From: Halobacteriovoraceae bacterium
GTDB taxonomy: Bacteria > Bdellovibrionota > Bacteriovoracia > Bacteriovoracales > Bacteriovoracaceae
Direction of reading: 5' to 3'
Length of the DNA: 64,000 bases
NCBI GenBank assembly: GCA_002713145.1
Contig: PAVS01000005.1
Coordinates: 219,048 to 283,047 of the forward strand
In this document: in pieces, positions 20,365 through 30,250 of the stretch
How positions within the stretch are numbered: the first letter of the stretch is position 1
Layout of the letters: every line of letters begins with the position of its first letter
Made by a program: the position numbers and the translations under genes
The notes under the pieces: generated by a model
What the model saw: the letters and a program-made list of their open reading frames with translations, nothing else
What the model was told of the DNA's origin: nothing
Databases searched by the model: none

Positions 20365-22302
20365 ATGACTATCTTATGTAATCTTGCCAATATTAATTTG
20401 GCGTTTGGGGAGAAGATCCTCTTTAATGATGCAAAATTAACCATTAATAAAGCTGATCGTATTGGTCTCATTGGCCTAAATGGTCATGGAAAGTCCACTT
20501 TATTTAATATTCTTTCGGGAAAACAAACACCTGATATCTCAACCCCTCCCTTTATCTTTGATAAAAATAAAGATTTTACCCTTTTTCTCATCCCTCAAGA
20601 GCTGGATGTTAAAAGTTTTCCGGAACTTGATATCAATAATTTTTGGATCTCTTTTTACCCAGACCTTTATGACACATGGAAAGAATTAAAAGTTGTAGAG
20701 GAAAAACTTATCGAAAATTATGAAGATGAAAGTCTTTTACATAAACAAACCGATTTACTTGAAGCCTTCGATCAAGCTGGTGGTTGGCAGATTGAATCTA
20801 GTTATCAATCTTACCTGGGGCTTTTTGGATTAAACAATAGAGAGACTCTCCCCCTAGATTTATCTGGAGGGGAACAAAGAAAGATGGCCCTCAGTATTGG
20901 TCTATCTGCTCCTCATGAATTTATTCTCTGGGATGAGCCAACAAACCATCTTGATATTGAAACCATTGAAACATTTGAAGATGAGCTGCTAGGCTGTCAA
21001 AAAACATTTATGATCATCTCACATGACCGTTACCTTCTTAACCATGTGACCAACCGTATCGTGCATATTGAAAGAGGTGAAATCAATACTTTTCAAGGAA
21101 CTTACCTCACCTATTTGGAACATTTAGAAGAAAAAGAAAAAGAGCTCGCCAAAAACTTATCCACTCTTGAAAATAAACATCGCCGGGAATTGGCCTGGAT
21201 GAGACAGGGAATCAAAGCACGAGGCACTCGTTCCAAAAAGCGCGTTGAAGGTTTTGAGAATATCAAAAAAGATATTGCCCATCTTAAATCTCGCGCCCGT
21301 AAATCCGTTGAGCTAGATTTAAGTCATAGTGGAAGAAAAACAAAAATATTGGTCCAAATCAGTGATGGTGAATTTGGGTATAACCAAGACGTTCTTTTAA
21401 AAGAACTGAATCTCATCGTGGCCAAAAAAGACAAGATTGCTCTCATTGGTCCTAATGGTGCAGGTAAATCGACACTCCTTAAAATTATAAGTGGAGATCT
21501 CAGCTTAAACAAAGGAAACATCAAAACTCCTGATGAGTTTAAAGTGATTCGCTTTGATCAAAAAAGATCAGAGCTAGATGAATCAAAAACACTTTTTGAA
21601 GCTGTGGGTGCAGGACAGGATTTTGTTCATCTCGCTGATGGTTCTCGTAAACATATCATGAGCTATTTAGAAAACTTTCTTTTTCATAGAAATCAAATCA
21701 ACCGCCCTATCTCCACCTTATCCGGAGGAGAAAAAAATAGACTTCAATTGGCCATGTTTATGAGTCAGAGTGCAGATTTATGGATATTCGATGAACCTAC
21801 CAACGATCTCGATATTGAAACCATTGAACTCCTAGAAGCTGAGCTAAAAAACTATGACGCTCCCGTGATAATCGTAGGGCATGACCGAGCTTTCCTAGAT
21901 AATATCTGTAAAAGCACGTGGCTGGTTCATGAAAAAAAGATCGAAGTTTTTGAAGGGGGTTATTCTCAAGTGGCTCCTTATTTACATGCCTTAGAATTAG
22001 AGAAAGCCAATCAATCCACCAGACCAAAAACAGAAGAAAAGCCTAAGACAGTTGGGGGGGAGAAAGAGTCTTCAAAAAAACCTAGCCTGAAAGATCAAAA
22101 AAGATTTGAAGAGGTTGAGCAACTTATATCTGAAGTTGATGATAAAATTATTGCTCTTGAAGAAAAGCTATCGGCAATTGATTACTCCTCAGAGGATGCG
22201 GCTCAAGATGCACAAGACCTACAAAAAGAAATTCAAACATTCAAAAATCAATCAGAAAAGCTGATGAGTGAGTGGGAAGAATTAGCAGAGAAAATGAATT
22301 AA
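20365..22302 (+). CDS. ABC-F family ATPase (Uup-like)
   Basis: Two Walker A motifs (GLNGHGKSTL, GPNGAGKSTL), two signatures (LSGGEQRKMAL, LSGGEKNRLQL), no TM, C-terminal coiled coil. Confidence 0.93.
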   Translation: MTILCNLANINLAFGEKILFNDAKLTINKADRIGLIGLNGHGKSTLFNILSGKQTPDISTPPFIFDKNKDFTLFLIPQELDVKSFPELDINNFWISFYPDLYDTWKELKVVEEKLIENYEDESLLHKQTDLLEAFDQAGGWQIESSYQSYLGLFGLNNRETLPLDLSGGEQRKMALSIGLSAPHEFILWDEPTNHLDIETIETFEDELLGCQKTFMIISHDRYLLNHVTNRIVHIERGEINTFQGTYLTYLEHLEEKEKELAKNLSTLENKHRRELAWMRQGIKARGTRSKKRVEGFENIKKDIAHLKSRARKSVELDLSHSGRKTKILVQISDGEFGYNQDVLLKELNLIVAKKDKIALIGPNGAGKSTLLKIISGDLSLNKGNIKTPDEFKVIRFDQKRSELDESKTLFEAVGAGQDFVHLADGSRKHIMSYLENFLFHRNQINRPISTLSGGEKNRLQLAMFMSQSADLWIFDEPTNDLDIETIELLEAELKNYDAPVIIVGHDRAFLDNICKSTWLVHEKKIEVFEGGYSQVAPYLHALELEKANQSTRPKTEEKPKTVGGEKESSKKPSLKDQKRFEEVEQLISEVDDKIIALEEKLSAIDYSSEDAAQDAQDLQKEIQTFKNQSEKLMSEWEELAEKMN

Positions 22303-23459
22303 ATTTTAAAAACACCTCTTAAACCAAAAGCACGAGTCTGCCCTCTAAATTTACGATAGACATTAACGTTAATTAAGAGCTTAGCGCCTTTTTCTTTATA
22401 TTTCTGAGGTATTTTCATTCGCCCTAGGGCCAAATAAAAACTTTGATTCTTATAAGTGATAAAGCGAGATGGCACATCATAAAACTTTGTGGCGTCTTCA
22501 ACAATATCTTCAGCATTTAATTTCTTAATAGAGATCACAAACCTAGAGTCTACCAGGGGGTCTAAGGGTCTTTTTTCAGTGATCTCCAAGTTGAGAGCGC
22601 GGCCATGGCCTCTGAGCTTTTTTAAATCAAGGTTCGTAAATTGATAGTCTCGAATAACATTATTGACTTGTATGACATAAGCTGAATCCGCATCCAAGAT
22701 ACGATAGTCGATGAGGGCCCCTTGATAGCTCGTCAAATCAAAAGAATTATCTTTAAGTTTGAATGCGATTCTGGTGTCAGAGAATTTTGAAAAATCGTGC
22801 TCTGTGTTCCAATCAAGTTTTATATTAAAGTACTGTGTATGGGCGTAGGTATAATAATGCTCTCGTACATAGGAACCTGGGGCCACAAGAAATTTAAGTC
22901 CAAATATTTTATTCCAAAAATGTTTTCCTAAAAAAATATTATTGGCAGCAAGTTTTTTGAGTGTCGTTATTTTTGATTGTTGCACACTGGGAAGTTCAAA
23001 GTTCCTTGGGAAGATATAGACCATCCCTAACTCTCCTGGCATTCCTCTTGTTCCATCCTCACCTGGATCGCCTGAAAGTCCACCATTGCAACCCTCACCA
23101 CCAGCGCCGCCCCGTCCTTTCTCTCCTCCGAGTCCTCCTCGTTGGTCAATTTTCAGAACATTTAATCTATCAATTGAATCAGTATAGAGATAAAGATTAG
23201 CTCCAGGCTCTCCATCTTCTCCATCCCCTCCATCTTCTCCGTCATTTCCATCAAGGGTGCGCTCATCACAAACGAGATGTGAGCCACTATGGCCGTCGAC
23301 ACCATCAGCCCCATCCGCTCCAGAGAGATCTAAGCGCTCGGCCCTAATATTCTCTTCTAACAATAGTAACCCTTCGGTACCCAAAGCCGTTGGAATGAAA
23401 AGAATAAGAGCGACAGTGAGCTGTCTCAAAATTAATTTGAACAGGGCATTTAAATTCAT
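22299..23459 (-). CDS. Exported protein with collagen-like Gly-X-Y region
   Basis: Signal peptide followed by GADGADGVDGHSG...DGNDGEDGGDGEDGEPG...GGLGGEKGRGGAGGEGCNGGLSGDPGEDGTRGMPGELG; unrecognised C-terminal domain. Confidence 0.75.
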   Translation of the reverse strand: MNLNALFKLILRQLTVALILFIPTALGTEGLLLLEENIRAERLDLSGADGADGVDGHSGSHLVCDERTLDGNDGEDGGDGEDGEPGANLYLYTDSIDRLNVLKIDQRGGLGGEKGRGGAGGEGCNGGLSGDPGEDGTRGMPGELGMVYIFPRNFELPSVQQSKITTLKKLAANNIFLGKHFWNKIFGLKFLVAPGSYVREHYYTYAHTQYFNIKLDWNTEHDFSKFSDTRIAFKLKDNSFDLTSYQGALIDYRILDADSAYVIQVNNVIRDYQFTNLDLKKLRGHGRALNLEITEKRPLDPLVDSRFVISIKKLNAEDIVEDATKFYDVPSRFITYKNQSFYLALGRMKIPQKYKEKGAKLLINVNVYRKFRGQTRAFGLRGVFKI

Positions 23460-23636
23460 AAGGCTTTATAAACAAAAAAGGCAGGTATGTAACCCGGTTA
23501 GTAAAATTTATCCCTTCTGAGTGCCCATTATTTAAGGGGGTTATGTATATGGTACATACGTAAAATCAATAAGTTAAAATAAAGCTCATGACCTTAATTA
23601 AACTCAATTATAATAAGCCTGGGGGACATTGCGATC

Positions 23637-24347
23637 ATGGGAAAGAAAATTGTTTTATTGTTAATGATATTCATTATAGCTGGTTGTGAGGCTCCTGAAG
23701 CCATTGAAGACACTGAACTGGATGAAAACAACCCGATTATCATTGCTGACTATCCTGAAGATGAAATCCCCCCTAAAGAAGCTCCTTACCTTAAACTCGA
23801 GATCAATGGCGAAAAGCAAGAATTAATCAATACCGATCAATTTGTAGGTTGCCAAAGAAGCTATGGCTCCCAGGTATTAGATATCAATATAAGTGGAGAT
23901 GACGGCTCTTTTTTAAATAAGCAAGGAAGGTTTGAAGTCACACTCCCTTTAGTAAAAATTTTTACAGATGAGGAGGAAACGCTTTTCTCAGACTCATATA
24001 ATCCCATTGGAATGCCTATCGTAGACTTTATTGCAGAAGATGCACCCATTGAGTTTGTTGAACTCCCTATTGGTATCGTGGAAATTCCAAAAGTCACTCA
24101 TAGTATCGTCAGTGTGTATAACCAACCCGGAGTAAATCCCAACTGTGCTATAAGGGCCAAAAAAAGAGGCGCTCTTATTATAGATTATGGAAAAAGAAGC
24201 TCTTATGGTGTTAAAAAACATTATCGAGAATTTGAGATTTCATGTCAGCACTTTGTGGTCAAGGATCAACTAGAAGATGAATTTGTTGATTTGAAAATTG
24301 ATTCACTCAAATTAGATTTTAACTGTGAAGAAATGGTTTATTATTAA
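23637..24347 (+). CDS. Hypothetical lipoprotein
   Basis: MGKKIVLLLMIFIIAGCEAPEA has a lipobox (IAGC). Confidence 0.65.
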   Translation: MGKKIVLLLMIFIIAGCEAPEAIEDTELDENNPIIIADYPEDEIPPKEAPYLKLEINGEKQELINTDQFVGCQRSYGSQVLDINISGDDGSFLNKQGRFEVTLPLVKIFTDEEETLFSDSYNPIGMPIVDFIAEDAPIEFVELPIGIVEIPKVTHSIVSVYNQPGVNPNCAIRAKKRGALIIDYGKRSSYGVKKHYREFEISCQHFVVKDQLEDEFVDLKIDSLKLDFNCEEMVYY

Positions 24348-24655
24348 AAAGGTGCGCGTTTCGTAATGGACCCCTTGATATAGGGGGGGATTTCCTCAGG
24401 CTTAAACTTTAACCCACTGGCAAGATAAATTTCGGTAAAACCACAGTCAAAGAGTCTTCTGGCTTCAATTTCACCTTTGATATTATGACCGAGTTGTGAA
24501 TCGATATAAATAGCTTCAGGCATCACTTCACTTTTTTCTAAAAACTCTAAGGCTTCATCCACAGTAAAGAAAGTAACAAGTTCCACTTCTGCTTTTTGAG
24601 CAGCAAGCTTCCAACTCATATGAATTAATTTATCATCATCAATTAAAATAATCAT
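24344..24655 (-). CDS. Stand-alone response-regulator receiver-like protein
   Basis: MIILIDDDKLIHMSWKLAAQKAEVEL...PEAIYIDSQLGHNIKGEI; CheY-like acidic pocket and Asp. Confidence 0.65.
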   Translation of the reverse strand: MIILIDDDKLIHMSWKLAAQKAEVELVTFFTVDEALEFLEKSEVMPEAIYIDSQLGHNIKGEIEARRLFDCGFTEIYLASGLKFKPEEIPPYIKGSITKRAPF

Positions 24656-25143
24656 AGGCCGGTGAAGATCTCCACTTTTCGAGGGTAATTTTCAAGAAAA
24701 AGCTCACAACGTTTTTTCTCAGGCACCAGTGGCTCTGGTGTTTTTTCAATCATCTCAAAGGTATCTTTGAGAACAATACCTTCACTCACCTCATACTCTC
24801 TAATGCGAAAATTTTTAATCTTTTTGTAACCAAATTTAAAATGATTGAGAAGGCTCTCCGTAAAAAACACATCTTCACTAAAGCCATCAAGTTGAAGTTT
24901 CACTCGTCCTTCGTTTTTCATGCCACGGTAGATAAGTTCATCTGGCTTAACTTCATAGGTGTAATCGTTACTGATGAGGTAACAAAAATTATATTTTTTA
25001 TTGAAGAGGATGGTAAATTGACGATCAAATGAAAAAAAAGCGCTGTAAATAATTGAGCTCATGGCCACAGCGAGGGCCAGCATAAGAATGATGAGAACTT
25101 TCATCGTTTTTTTGTTTTTGGATTTAGTCTTTTTTAAGCTCAC
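24652..25143 (-). CDS. Hypothetical single-pass membrane protein
   Basis: Lys-rich N-terminus and one TM; overlaps the next ORF start by 4 bp. Confidence 0.6.
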   Translation of the reverse strand: MSLKKTKSKNKKTMKVLIILMLALAVAMSSIIYSAFFSFDRQFTILFNKKYNFCYLISNDYTYEVKPDELIYRGMKNEGRVKLQLDGFSEDVFFTESLLNHFKFGYKKIKNFRIREYEVSEGIVLKDTFEMIEKTPEPLVPEKKRCELFLENYPRKVEIFTGL

Positions 25144-25269
25144 TGTAAATTCAACCGTTCGTAACTCTTATCAATTAGCATAAGTGCTGAGTCATATTAG
25201 ATCGCTAGTTTAGCACAGTCATTTTCTCTTTGTCATAGGCCAAGAAGAATTAATAACTATTGCTAAGCA

Positions 25270-25932
25270 TTAAATCATCTGATCAATTAGCTCTTTAATG
25301 CCCTCAGGGCAGGTTAATTTTGTCTTGGAAGCAAACTCTGAGAGTGACATAATAAAATCATAAGGCATGGAAGATTGAACCAAATTTACGGCCCAGGTCG
25401 GAATGCTCCCCTTTGGATCCACCAGTAAAATCAACTCAACGTAAGTATCTTCTCCTCTTGGAGAAAAATAGATTTTTCCAAACTCAATCTCTGCTCTGAC
25501 TTTTCCTTCCCCCGCTGGTGCATTGGGATGTTCAGTAGATTTAAAATAAAGGATTAAACTACGTTTATCTTCTGAGAGTTTAAGTTTGTAATGAACAACG
25601 GTATCTCGATCATTCACAGGCCAGGGCATATCTGTGATGTCATAAAGTATAGCTTCAGTATCGGAGATATTCTTTACGTATTTTCTTTCCACCAGATTAG
25701 GAACCCAGGACCCAGCTGCTTCCACATTTCTTAAAATAGCGGTGATCTTACTAATGGGTGCATTGACGATGCCATGGGCACGCATAGAGCGTATGGCGGT
25801 ATTTTTGCTTTTTTTAGAATAAACAGTGATGCCATCTTTTTTACTAATCACTACCCAATCATCTTGAGCCGCAAATAGAGAATTTGCGCTGATAATACAA
25901 ATCAATATAAGGGAGCTGAGTGATAAATTCAT
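25270..25932 (-). CDS. Exported START/SRPBCC-domain protein
   Basis: Signal peptide; DDWVVISKKDGITVYSKKSKNTAIRSMRAHGIVNAPISKITAILRNVEAAGSWVPNL, DMPWPVNDRD; START-like pattern. Confidence 0.78.
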   Translation of the reverse strand: MNLSLSSLILICIISANSLFAAQDDWVVISKKDGITVYSKKSKNTAIRSMRAHGIVNAPISKITAILRNVEAAGSWVPNLVERKYVKNISDTEAILYDITDMPWPVNDRDTVVHYKLKLSEDKRSLILYFKSTEHPNAPAGEGKVRAEIEFGKIYFSPRGEDTYVELILLVDPKGSIPTWAVNLVQSSMPYDFIMSLSEFASKTKLTCPEGIKELIDQMI

Positions 25933-26066
25933 TTGTTTGCCATTTTAGCCGATTGCAAAACAAAAATGAAACAGTTTATACTTGAGTAATACTCTCGCTG
26001 TCATTCCTCATGATTTTTTAACATTTAAAAGTTATTGAGTATAATATTTAAAGTGTAAGGAGAATT

Positions 26067-26276
26067 ATGCCTAAAATTAAAGAACTTTCTAATGATCAAC
26101 TAGAAGACTATCTTGATGCTTATAATGCTATGTTGTCTACTCAACCTAAAAACAAAGAATATTTGCGAAAAGCCAGGTGTATTGAAGAAGCTCTCAATCG
26201 TAGAGAACAGACAGGTTATGATTTAGATCAACCTAAAAAAGGCTTTTTTAAAAGACTGTTTTCTAAGAAAAAATAA
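26067..26276 (+). CDS. Small hypothetical protein, basic C-terminus
   Basis: 69 aa ORF with AAGGAG upstream, abutting the next gene. Confidence 0.5.
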   Translation: MPKIKELSNDQLEDYLDAYNAMLSTQPKNKEYLRKARCIEEALNRREQTGYDLDQPKKGFFKRLFSKKK

Positions 26277-26278
26277 TT

Positions 26279-28468
26279 ATGGCCAGTTTAGAGCGCCGTT
26301 TAGGCTTATTTTCCATCATCACTATTTGCATTAGCTCTATGATAGGTGATGGCATTTTTATTCTTCCCGCTCTTGGTTTCATGGCCACGGGACCTAGCCT
26401 CTTTATTGCTTTTCTCATTTCTGCCTTTTGTGTTTTTCCAGCTGCCGTTAGTAAAGCGGAATTAGCCACTGCCATGCCTACCAGCGGAGGGACTTATGTA
26501 TACTTAGAAAGAACTTTTGGACCCCTCGCTGGAACGATTGCTGGCCTTGGTCTTTTTATGTCTATTTTATTAAAAGCGAGTGTTTCTCTCTTTGGCATTG
26601 GTCTCTATCTTTCATTTGTTTCGAACTTTACAGACCTACATGTCATACTGTTTTTTCTCACGATCATTACTTTTCTCAACATTCTAGGAGTGGGGAAAGT
26701 TTCCAGTTTTGTTACAGCTGTATTGTTTATTACATTAACTTCAGTATTTATACTATGTATCTTTGCCGGCTTTAATATTCAACCGGCTTATTATGACCCC
26801 CTCCTTCCAAACGATATACTAGGACTTTTGAGTGCTTGTGGTATTTTATTTGTGGCCTACTCGGGTGTCACCAAAGTCGCTGCCATTGCTGAGGAAGTTA
26901 AAAACCCCGAGAGAAACTTGCCCGTGGGGATATTATTGTCACTTTTTATCACCACCATCCTCTACAGTTTAGTCAGCTTTATCTTAGTGGGAAATTTTGA
27001 TTTTCAAAGCATTACGAATTTCACTGAATTCAACCAAACTCCTATAGTCTTGCGACTTGCTTCTTCAGTAGGAGGTAAAGTTTTTATTCATATCATGGCC
27101 ATTGTCGCTGTGCTCACGATGGTTAATACCGCCAACGCTGGAATATTAGCAGGGAGTCGCTTTCCTTTTGCCATGGCCAGAGACCAATTGATTCCAGGCT
27201 TTTTAGGTAAGTTACATAAAAAGTTTTTAACCCCAGTGACCAGTATTTTATTATCTGGCTTCACGATTGCTATTATTCTTACTCAACTTGATGTCATTAA
27301 GATCGCTAAGCTTGCTTCAGCTTTTATGATTTTTATATTCATCATTATTAACTTTTCTATAATCGTGTTAAGAGAGTCAGGAGCACAGTGGTATAAACCT
27401 GGTTATAAAGCTCCTTTTTATCCCTTTGTCCAAATCTTTGGAATTTTAACCGGTTCTATTTTATTGATTGGAATTGGCCAACTTGCTATCTTTGCTATTA
27501 TTGGTATGGCGGTGCCTGGGGTGCTGATTTATTTTTTCTTTGCCCGCAAGAGAGTTTCTCGTAAAGGAGTTATTGGGATAAGAGGCCGTAGAACAGATTT
27601 AACTTCTCAACCTCCTCAAGAAATCAATAAACACTACTTGGGACAAGAATCAGAATTTACCACTGATGCGGAAGTTGTGATTGCTCTCTTTGGAAAAGAA
27701 CGATCGGCTGAAATGTTGGTGGAGATGGGAATCTCTATGGCCCAACATACCAGCATAGAAGTAGCACATATATTAGAAATTCCAGAACAAACTGATATTC
27801 ATGACTTAATTGAAGAGCCAGCCGAAATGAAATCAGTAAGAAGAAGAATTAACGCCATGGCCGAAGATAAAGATGAAAACATCACCTATGACCCCGTTGT
27901 CAGCCATGATGTATCCCGTACTATTTTTGAGATCTCACAAAGAGTTCACTGTAATTGGCTCTTGGTAGAATGGAGAGGCAAAGCAAGAGGAAGATTTACT
28001 TTTGATAACCCCATTGGTTGGTTGAAGTCACACCTCCAATGTAACTTAGCCGTTTTTAAAGATAAAGGCGTTCGTTATATCAGAAAAATAATGGTGGTTA
28101 TTCATAATGACAAAAATGATAAACTCATATTAAAAATGGCTGATCACTTGGCGAAAATTTATCTAGCCGAAGTCACTCTCATGCGTTTTGCAAAAACCTC
28201 TTCTAGCGATGAACATAAATCCTTTGAACAGCGGTATTTAAAAGAGCTTTCCCAGCAACTCACTGCTCCTACTCGTGTTAAAGTCGTTGTGGGTAAAAAC
28301 CAAGTCTCTTCTTTTATTGCGGAAACCATAGAATATGATTTGCTCATTATGGGGGCAAATGAACCTCGCCTCTTTAAAAGAATACAGGGAACTTTTAAAG
28401 ACAAGATGATGAGCCGTGCAGCTTGTTCTGTTTTAGCTGTTCATGAGTCGACTTTTATTCGTTCTTAG
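26279..28468 (+). CDS. APC-superfamily permease fused to two USP-like domains
   Basis: GDGIFILPALGFMATGPSLFIAFLISAF..., about 12 TM; C-terminal half soluble with USP-like ending LLIMGANEPRLFKRIQGTFKDKMMSRAACSVLAVHES. Confidence 0.85.
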   Translation: MASLERRLGLFSIITICISSMIGDGIFILPALGFMATGPSLFIAFLISAFCVFPAAVSKAELATAMPTSGGTYVYLERTFGPLAGTIAGLGLFMSILLKASVSLFGIGLYLSFVSNFTDLHVILFFLTIITFLNILGVGKVSSFVTAVLFITLTSVFILCIFAGFNIQPAYYDPLLPNDILGLLSACGILFVAYSGVTKVAAIAEEVKNPERNLPVGILLSLFITTILYSLVSFILVGNFDFQSITNFTEFNQTPIVLRLASSVGGKVFIHIMAIVAVLTMVNTANAGILAGSRFPFAMARDQLIPGFLGKLHKKFLTPVTSILLSGFTIAIILTQLDVIKIAKLASAFMIFIFIIINFSIIVLRESGAQWYKPGYKAPFYPFVQIFGILTGSILLIGIGQLAIFAIIGMAVPGVLIYFFFARKRVSRKGVIGIRGRRTDLTSQPPQEINKHYLGQESEFTTDAEVVIALFGKERSAEMLVEMGISMAQHTSIEVAHILEIPEQTDIHDLIEEPAEMKSVRRRINAMAEDKDENITYDPVVSHDVSRTIFEISQRVHCNWLLVEWRGKARGRFTFDNPIGWLKSHLQCNLAVFKDKGVRYIRKIMVVIHNDKNDKLILKMADHLAKIYLAEVTLMRFAKTSSSDEHKSFEQRYLKELSQQLTAPTRVKVVVGKNQVSSFIAETIEYDLLIMGANEPRLFKRIQGTFKDKMMSRAACSVLAVHESTFIRS

Positions 28469-28509
28469 GAAAACTACCTCATTAAAAGAGCGTGAATGAG
28501 AAAAACCTC

Positions 28510-28538
28510 TTGACGCAGCGCATTTTTACTGTTATCAT
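28510..28538 (+). promoter_or_regulatory. Sigma70-like promoter
   Basis: TTGACG - 17 bp - TATCAT upstream of the lipoprotein gene at 28658. Confidence 0.6.
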
Positions 28539-28657
28539 AGCCTCATTCCAAACAACAAAGCCCGTTTTTAAATTTCAAAACATTTATTCAAAAAAATCAA
28601 TCCAGGCTTTTTATCTTTTTCCCTATTTCAATCCCTGAAATAGCTCGGAGGTTATTC

Positions 28658-29500
28658 ATGAAACTCAACACGACTTTATTCAAAAACGTATGCACACTCA
28701 TGGGAACGCTGGCCCTTGTCTCATGTGAGAAACCCATCACGCAAGACCCAGTCAGTGCCCTCAATGGTCTCATGGGGGAATATGGATTTATCGGCTACGA
28801 AAATCCCTTAGAAAATTCTGGAACAGGAGTTATGCTGGCAGGACGACCTACCGCCTTGGCCTATGTCGCTCCAGCGGATGATTGCTTTAACCCAGAAGCC
28901 ATTCCAAGGGAGTACGATCGCCAACATTTTGATATGAAGAAAACCTATAACTTTCACGGAGATTTAGGATTTACCGTTTTTGGTTCCGCCCTCTTTGGTG
29001 CCGGATTTGGACTCACCAATAAACATATTGTTGAAGTTGAACTCAATGGACTTACGATTGAGTATATGTCTTCCATTGATGTCACTCATTGGTACCGCAA
29101 TGGGATGGATGATGTTTGTAAAGACTATCTAGATGATGTGGGGTTTGTGATCCAAGCGGCCATGGTTGATAGCATGAAAATTAAAATCAGTAATTTAAAA
29201 GGCACCAACCTCAGTCTTAACGCGGATAATATTTCACAATATATCGGAATAAACCTTGGAGTCGAATACTCTTTTCTGGATGAGTACACTCTTGAAATCA
29301 CCACTCCTAAATACGTAGGTTATCAATTAGGGAGATTGCGTTTAGAAGATGAAGGCAGAACTCTTTACCGTGCTATGGTTGCTGAAGACGATCAGTTTAT
29401 ATTTGAGCCAATTGGACTCTTTCAAGATGAAGAAGCTGTGGATATAGAAAAAGCGCTTATTCCTTCTGAGTTAGACCAAAATTCTGTGTACCTTCGTTAA
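28658..29500 (+). CDS. Hypothetical lipoprotein
   Basis: MKLNTTLFKNVCTLMGTLALVSCEKP (lipobox LVSC); CGGAGGT SD. Confidence 0.65.
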   Translation: MKLNTTLFKNVCTLMGTLALVSCEKPITQDPVSALNGLMGEYGFIGYENPLENSGTGVMLAGRPTALAYVAPADDCFNPEAIPREYDRQHFDMKKTYNFHGDLGFTVFGSALFGAGFGLTNKHIVEVELNGLTIEYMSSIDVTHWYRNGMDDVCKDYLDDVGFVIQAAMVDSMKIKISNLKGTNLSLNADNISQYIGINLGVEYSFLDEYTLEITTPKYVGYQLGRLRLEDEGRTLYRAMVAEDDQFIFEPIGLFQDEEAVDIEKALIPSELDQNSVYLR

Positions 29501-29511
29501 CAATCTCCATA

Positions 29512-29545
29512 TACCAGGTGGTTAACACCCTAATCACCTGGTATT
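29512..29545 (+). terminator. Stem-loop after the lipoprotein gene, possible terminator
   Basis: ATACCAGGTG / CACCTGGTAT perfect 10-bp stem with 14-nt loop; weak T tract afterwards. Confidence 0.45.
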
Positions 29546-29613
29546 AATTTCAATTTAGTTTTCAAAGTCTTTTCTTTTTCATATATATGGCCTTCAATTT
29601 GTGGAGGATTGTT

Positions 29614-30198
29614 ATGAAAAATTTACTAGTTTTACTGGCCATTATTGTCCAGACCCAAGCTTTTTCAAGCGAAATTGTATTACTCGGACCAAAAGCTACT
29701 TGCGAATCTAAAGCGGATATCAAAAAGTCTCAAAGAAATGGTGTTTACCGAGTCAAGAGTGAAGAAATTAGAGAGCTTGAAAATACTATAGAGATAAGTA
29801 TTGCTGTTGAGCTGCTCACTTGTGCAAAAATGGGAGATGAATATCAATTCATCATCGATAATAACCATATGAGCGCCACATATTCAGAAATGGGTGCACT
29901 CTCACGTCAAATGATGACAGTCACTAGAACAGACATTAAAAAAAGCATCATTTTTTTTAATGATGATTCAAAAATCTTAGGTGATATCCAATTAGACGAA
30001 GCTTATGGAGAACAGAGAATCACTGTGGAAATTATGAAAAATGCTGCGTCAGTGAATAGATTTCCAAGATCAATTTCAAAGGGTGAATTCTATATTGATT
30101 TAGCTCTCAAAAGAATGACTAAATACTCAACCCCTGAGGGTGTCATTGGACCAATGAGACATATCACTCGTGGGTATAGAATCTTTTTTGATTTGTAA
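29614..30198 (+). CDS. Hypothetical exported protein
   Basis: MKNLLVLLAIIVQTQAFSSEI signal peptide; GGAGG SD upstream of ATG 29614. Confidence 0.6.
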   Translation: MKNLLVLLAIIVQTQAFSSEIVLLGPKATCESKADIKKSQRNGVYRVKSEEIRELENTIEISIAVELLTCAKMGDEYQFIIDNNHMSATYSEMGALSRQMMTVTRTDIKKSIIFFNDDSKILGDIQLDEAYGEQRITVEIMKNAASVNRFPRSISKGEFYIDLALKRMTKYSTPEGVIGPMRHITRGYRIFFDL

Positions 30199-30221
30199 TC
30201 ATAACAGACCTATATGATAAT

Positions 30222-30248
30222 AAGCCTGAACTAAGTTTCAGGCTTTTT
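30222..30248 (+). terminator. Rho-independent terminator
   Basis: AAGCCTGAA ctaagt TTCAGGCTT followed by TTTTT. Confidence 0.85.
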
Positions 30249-30250
30249 TT

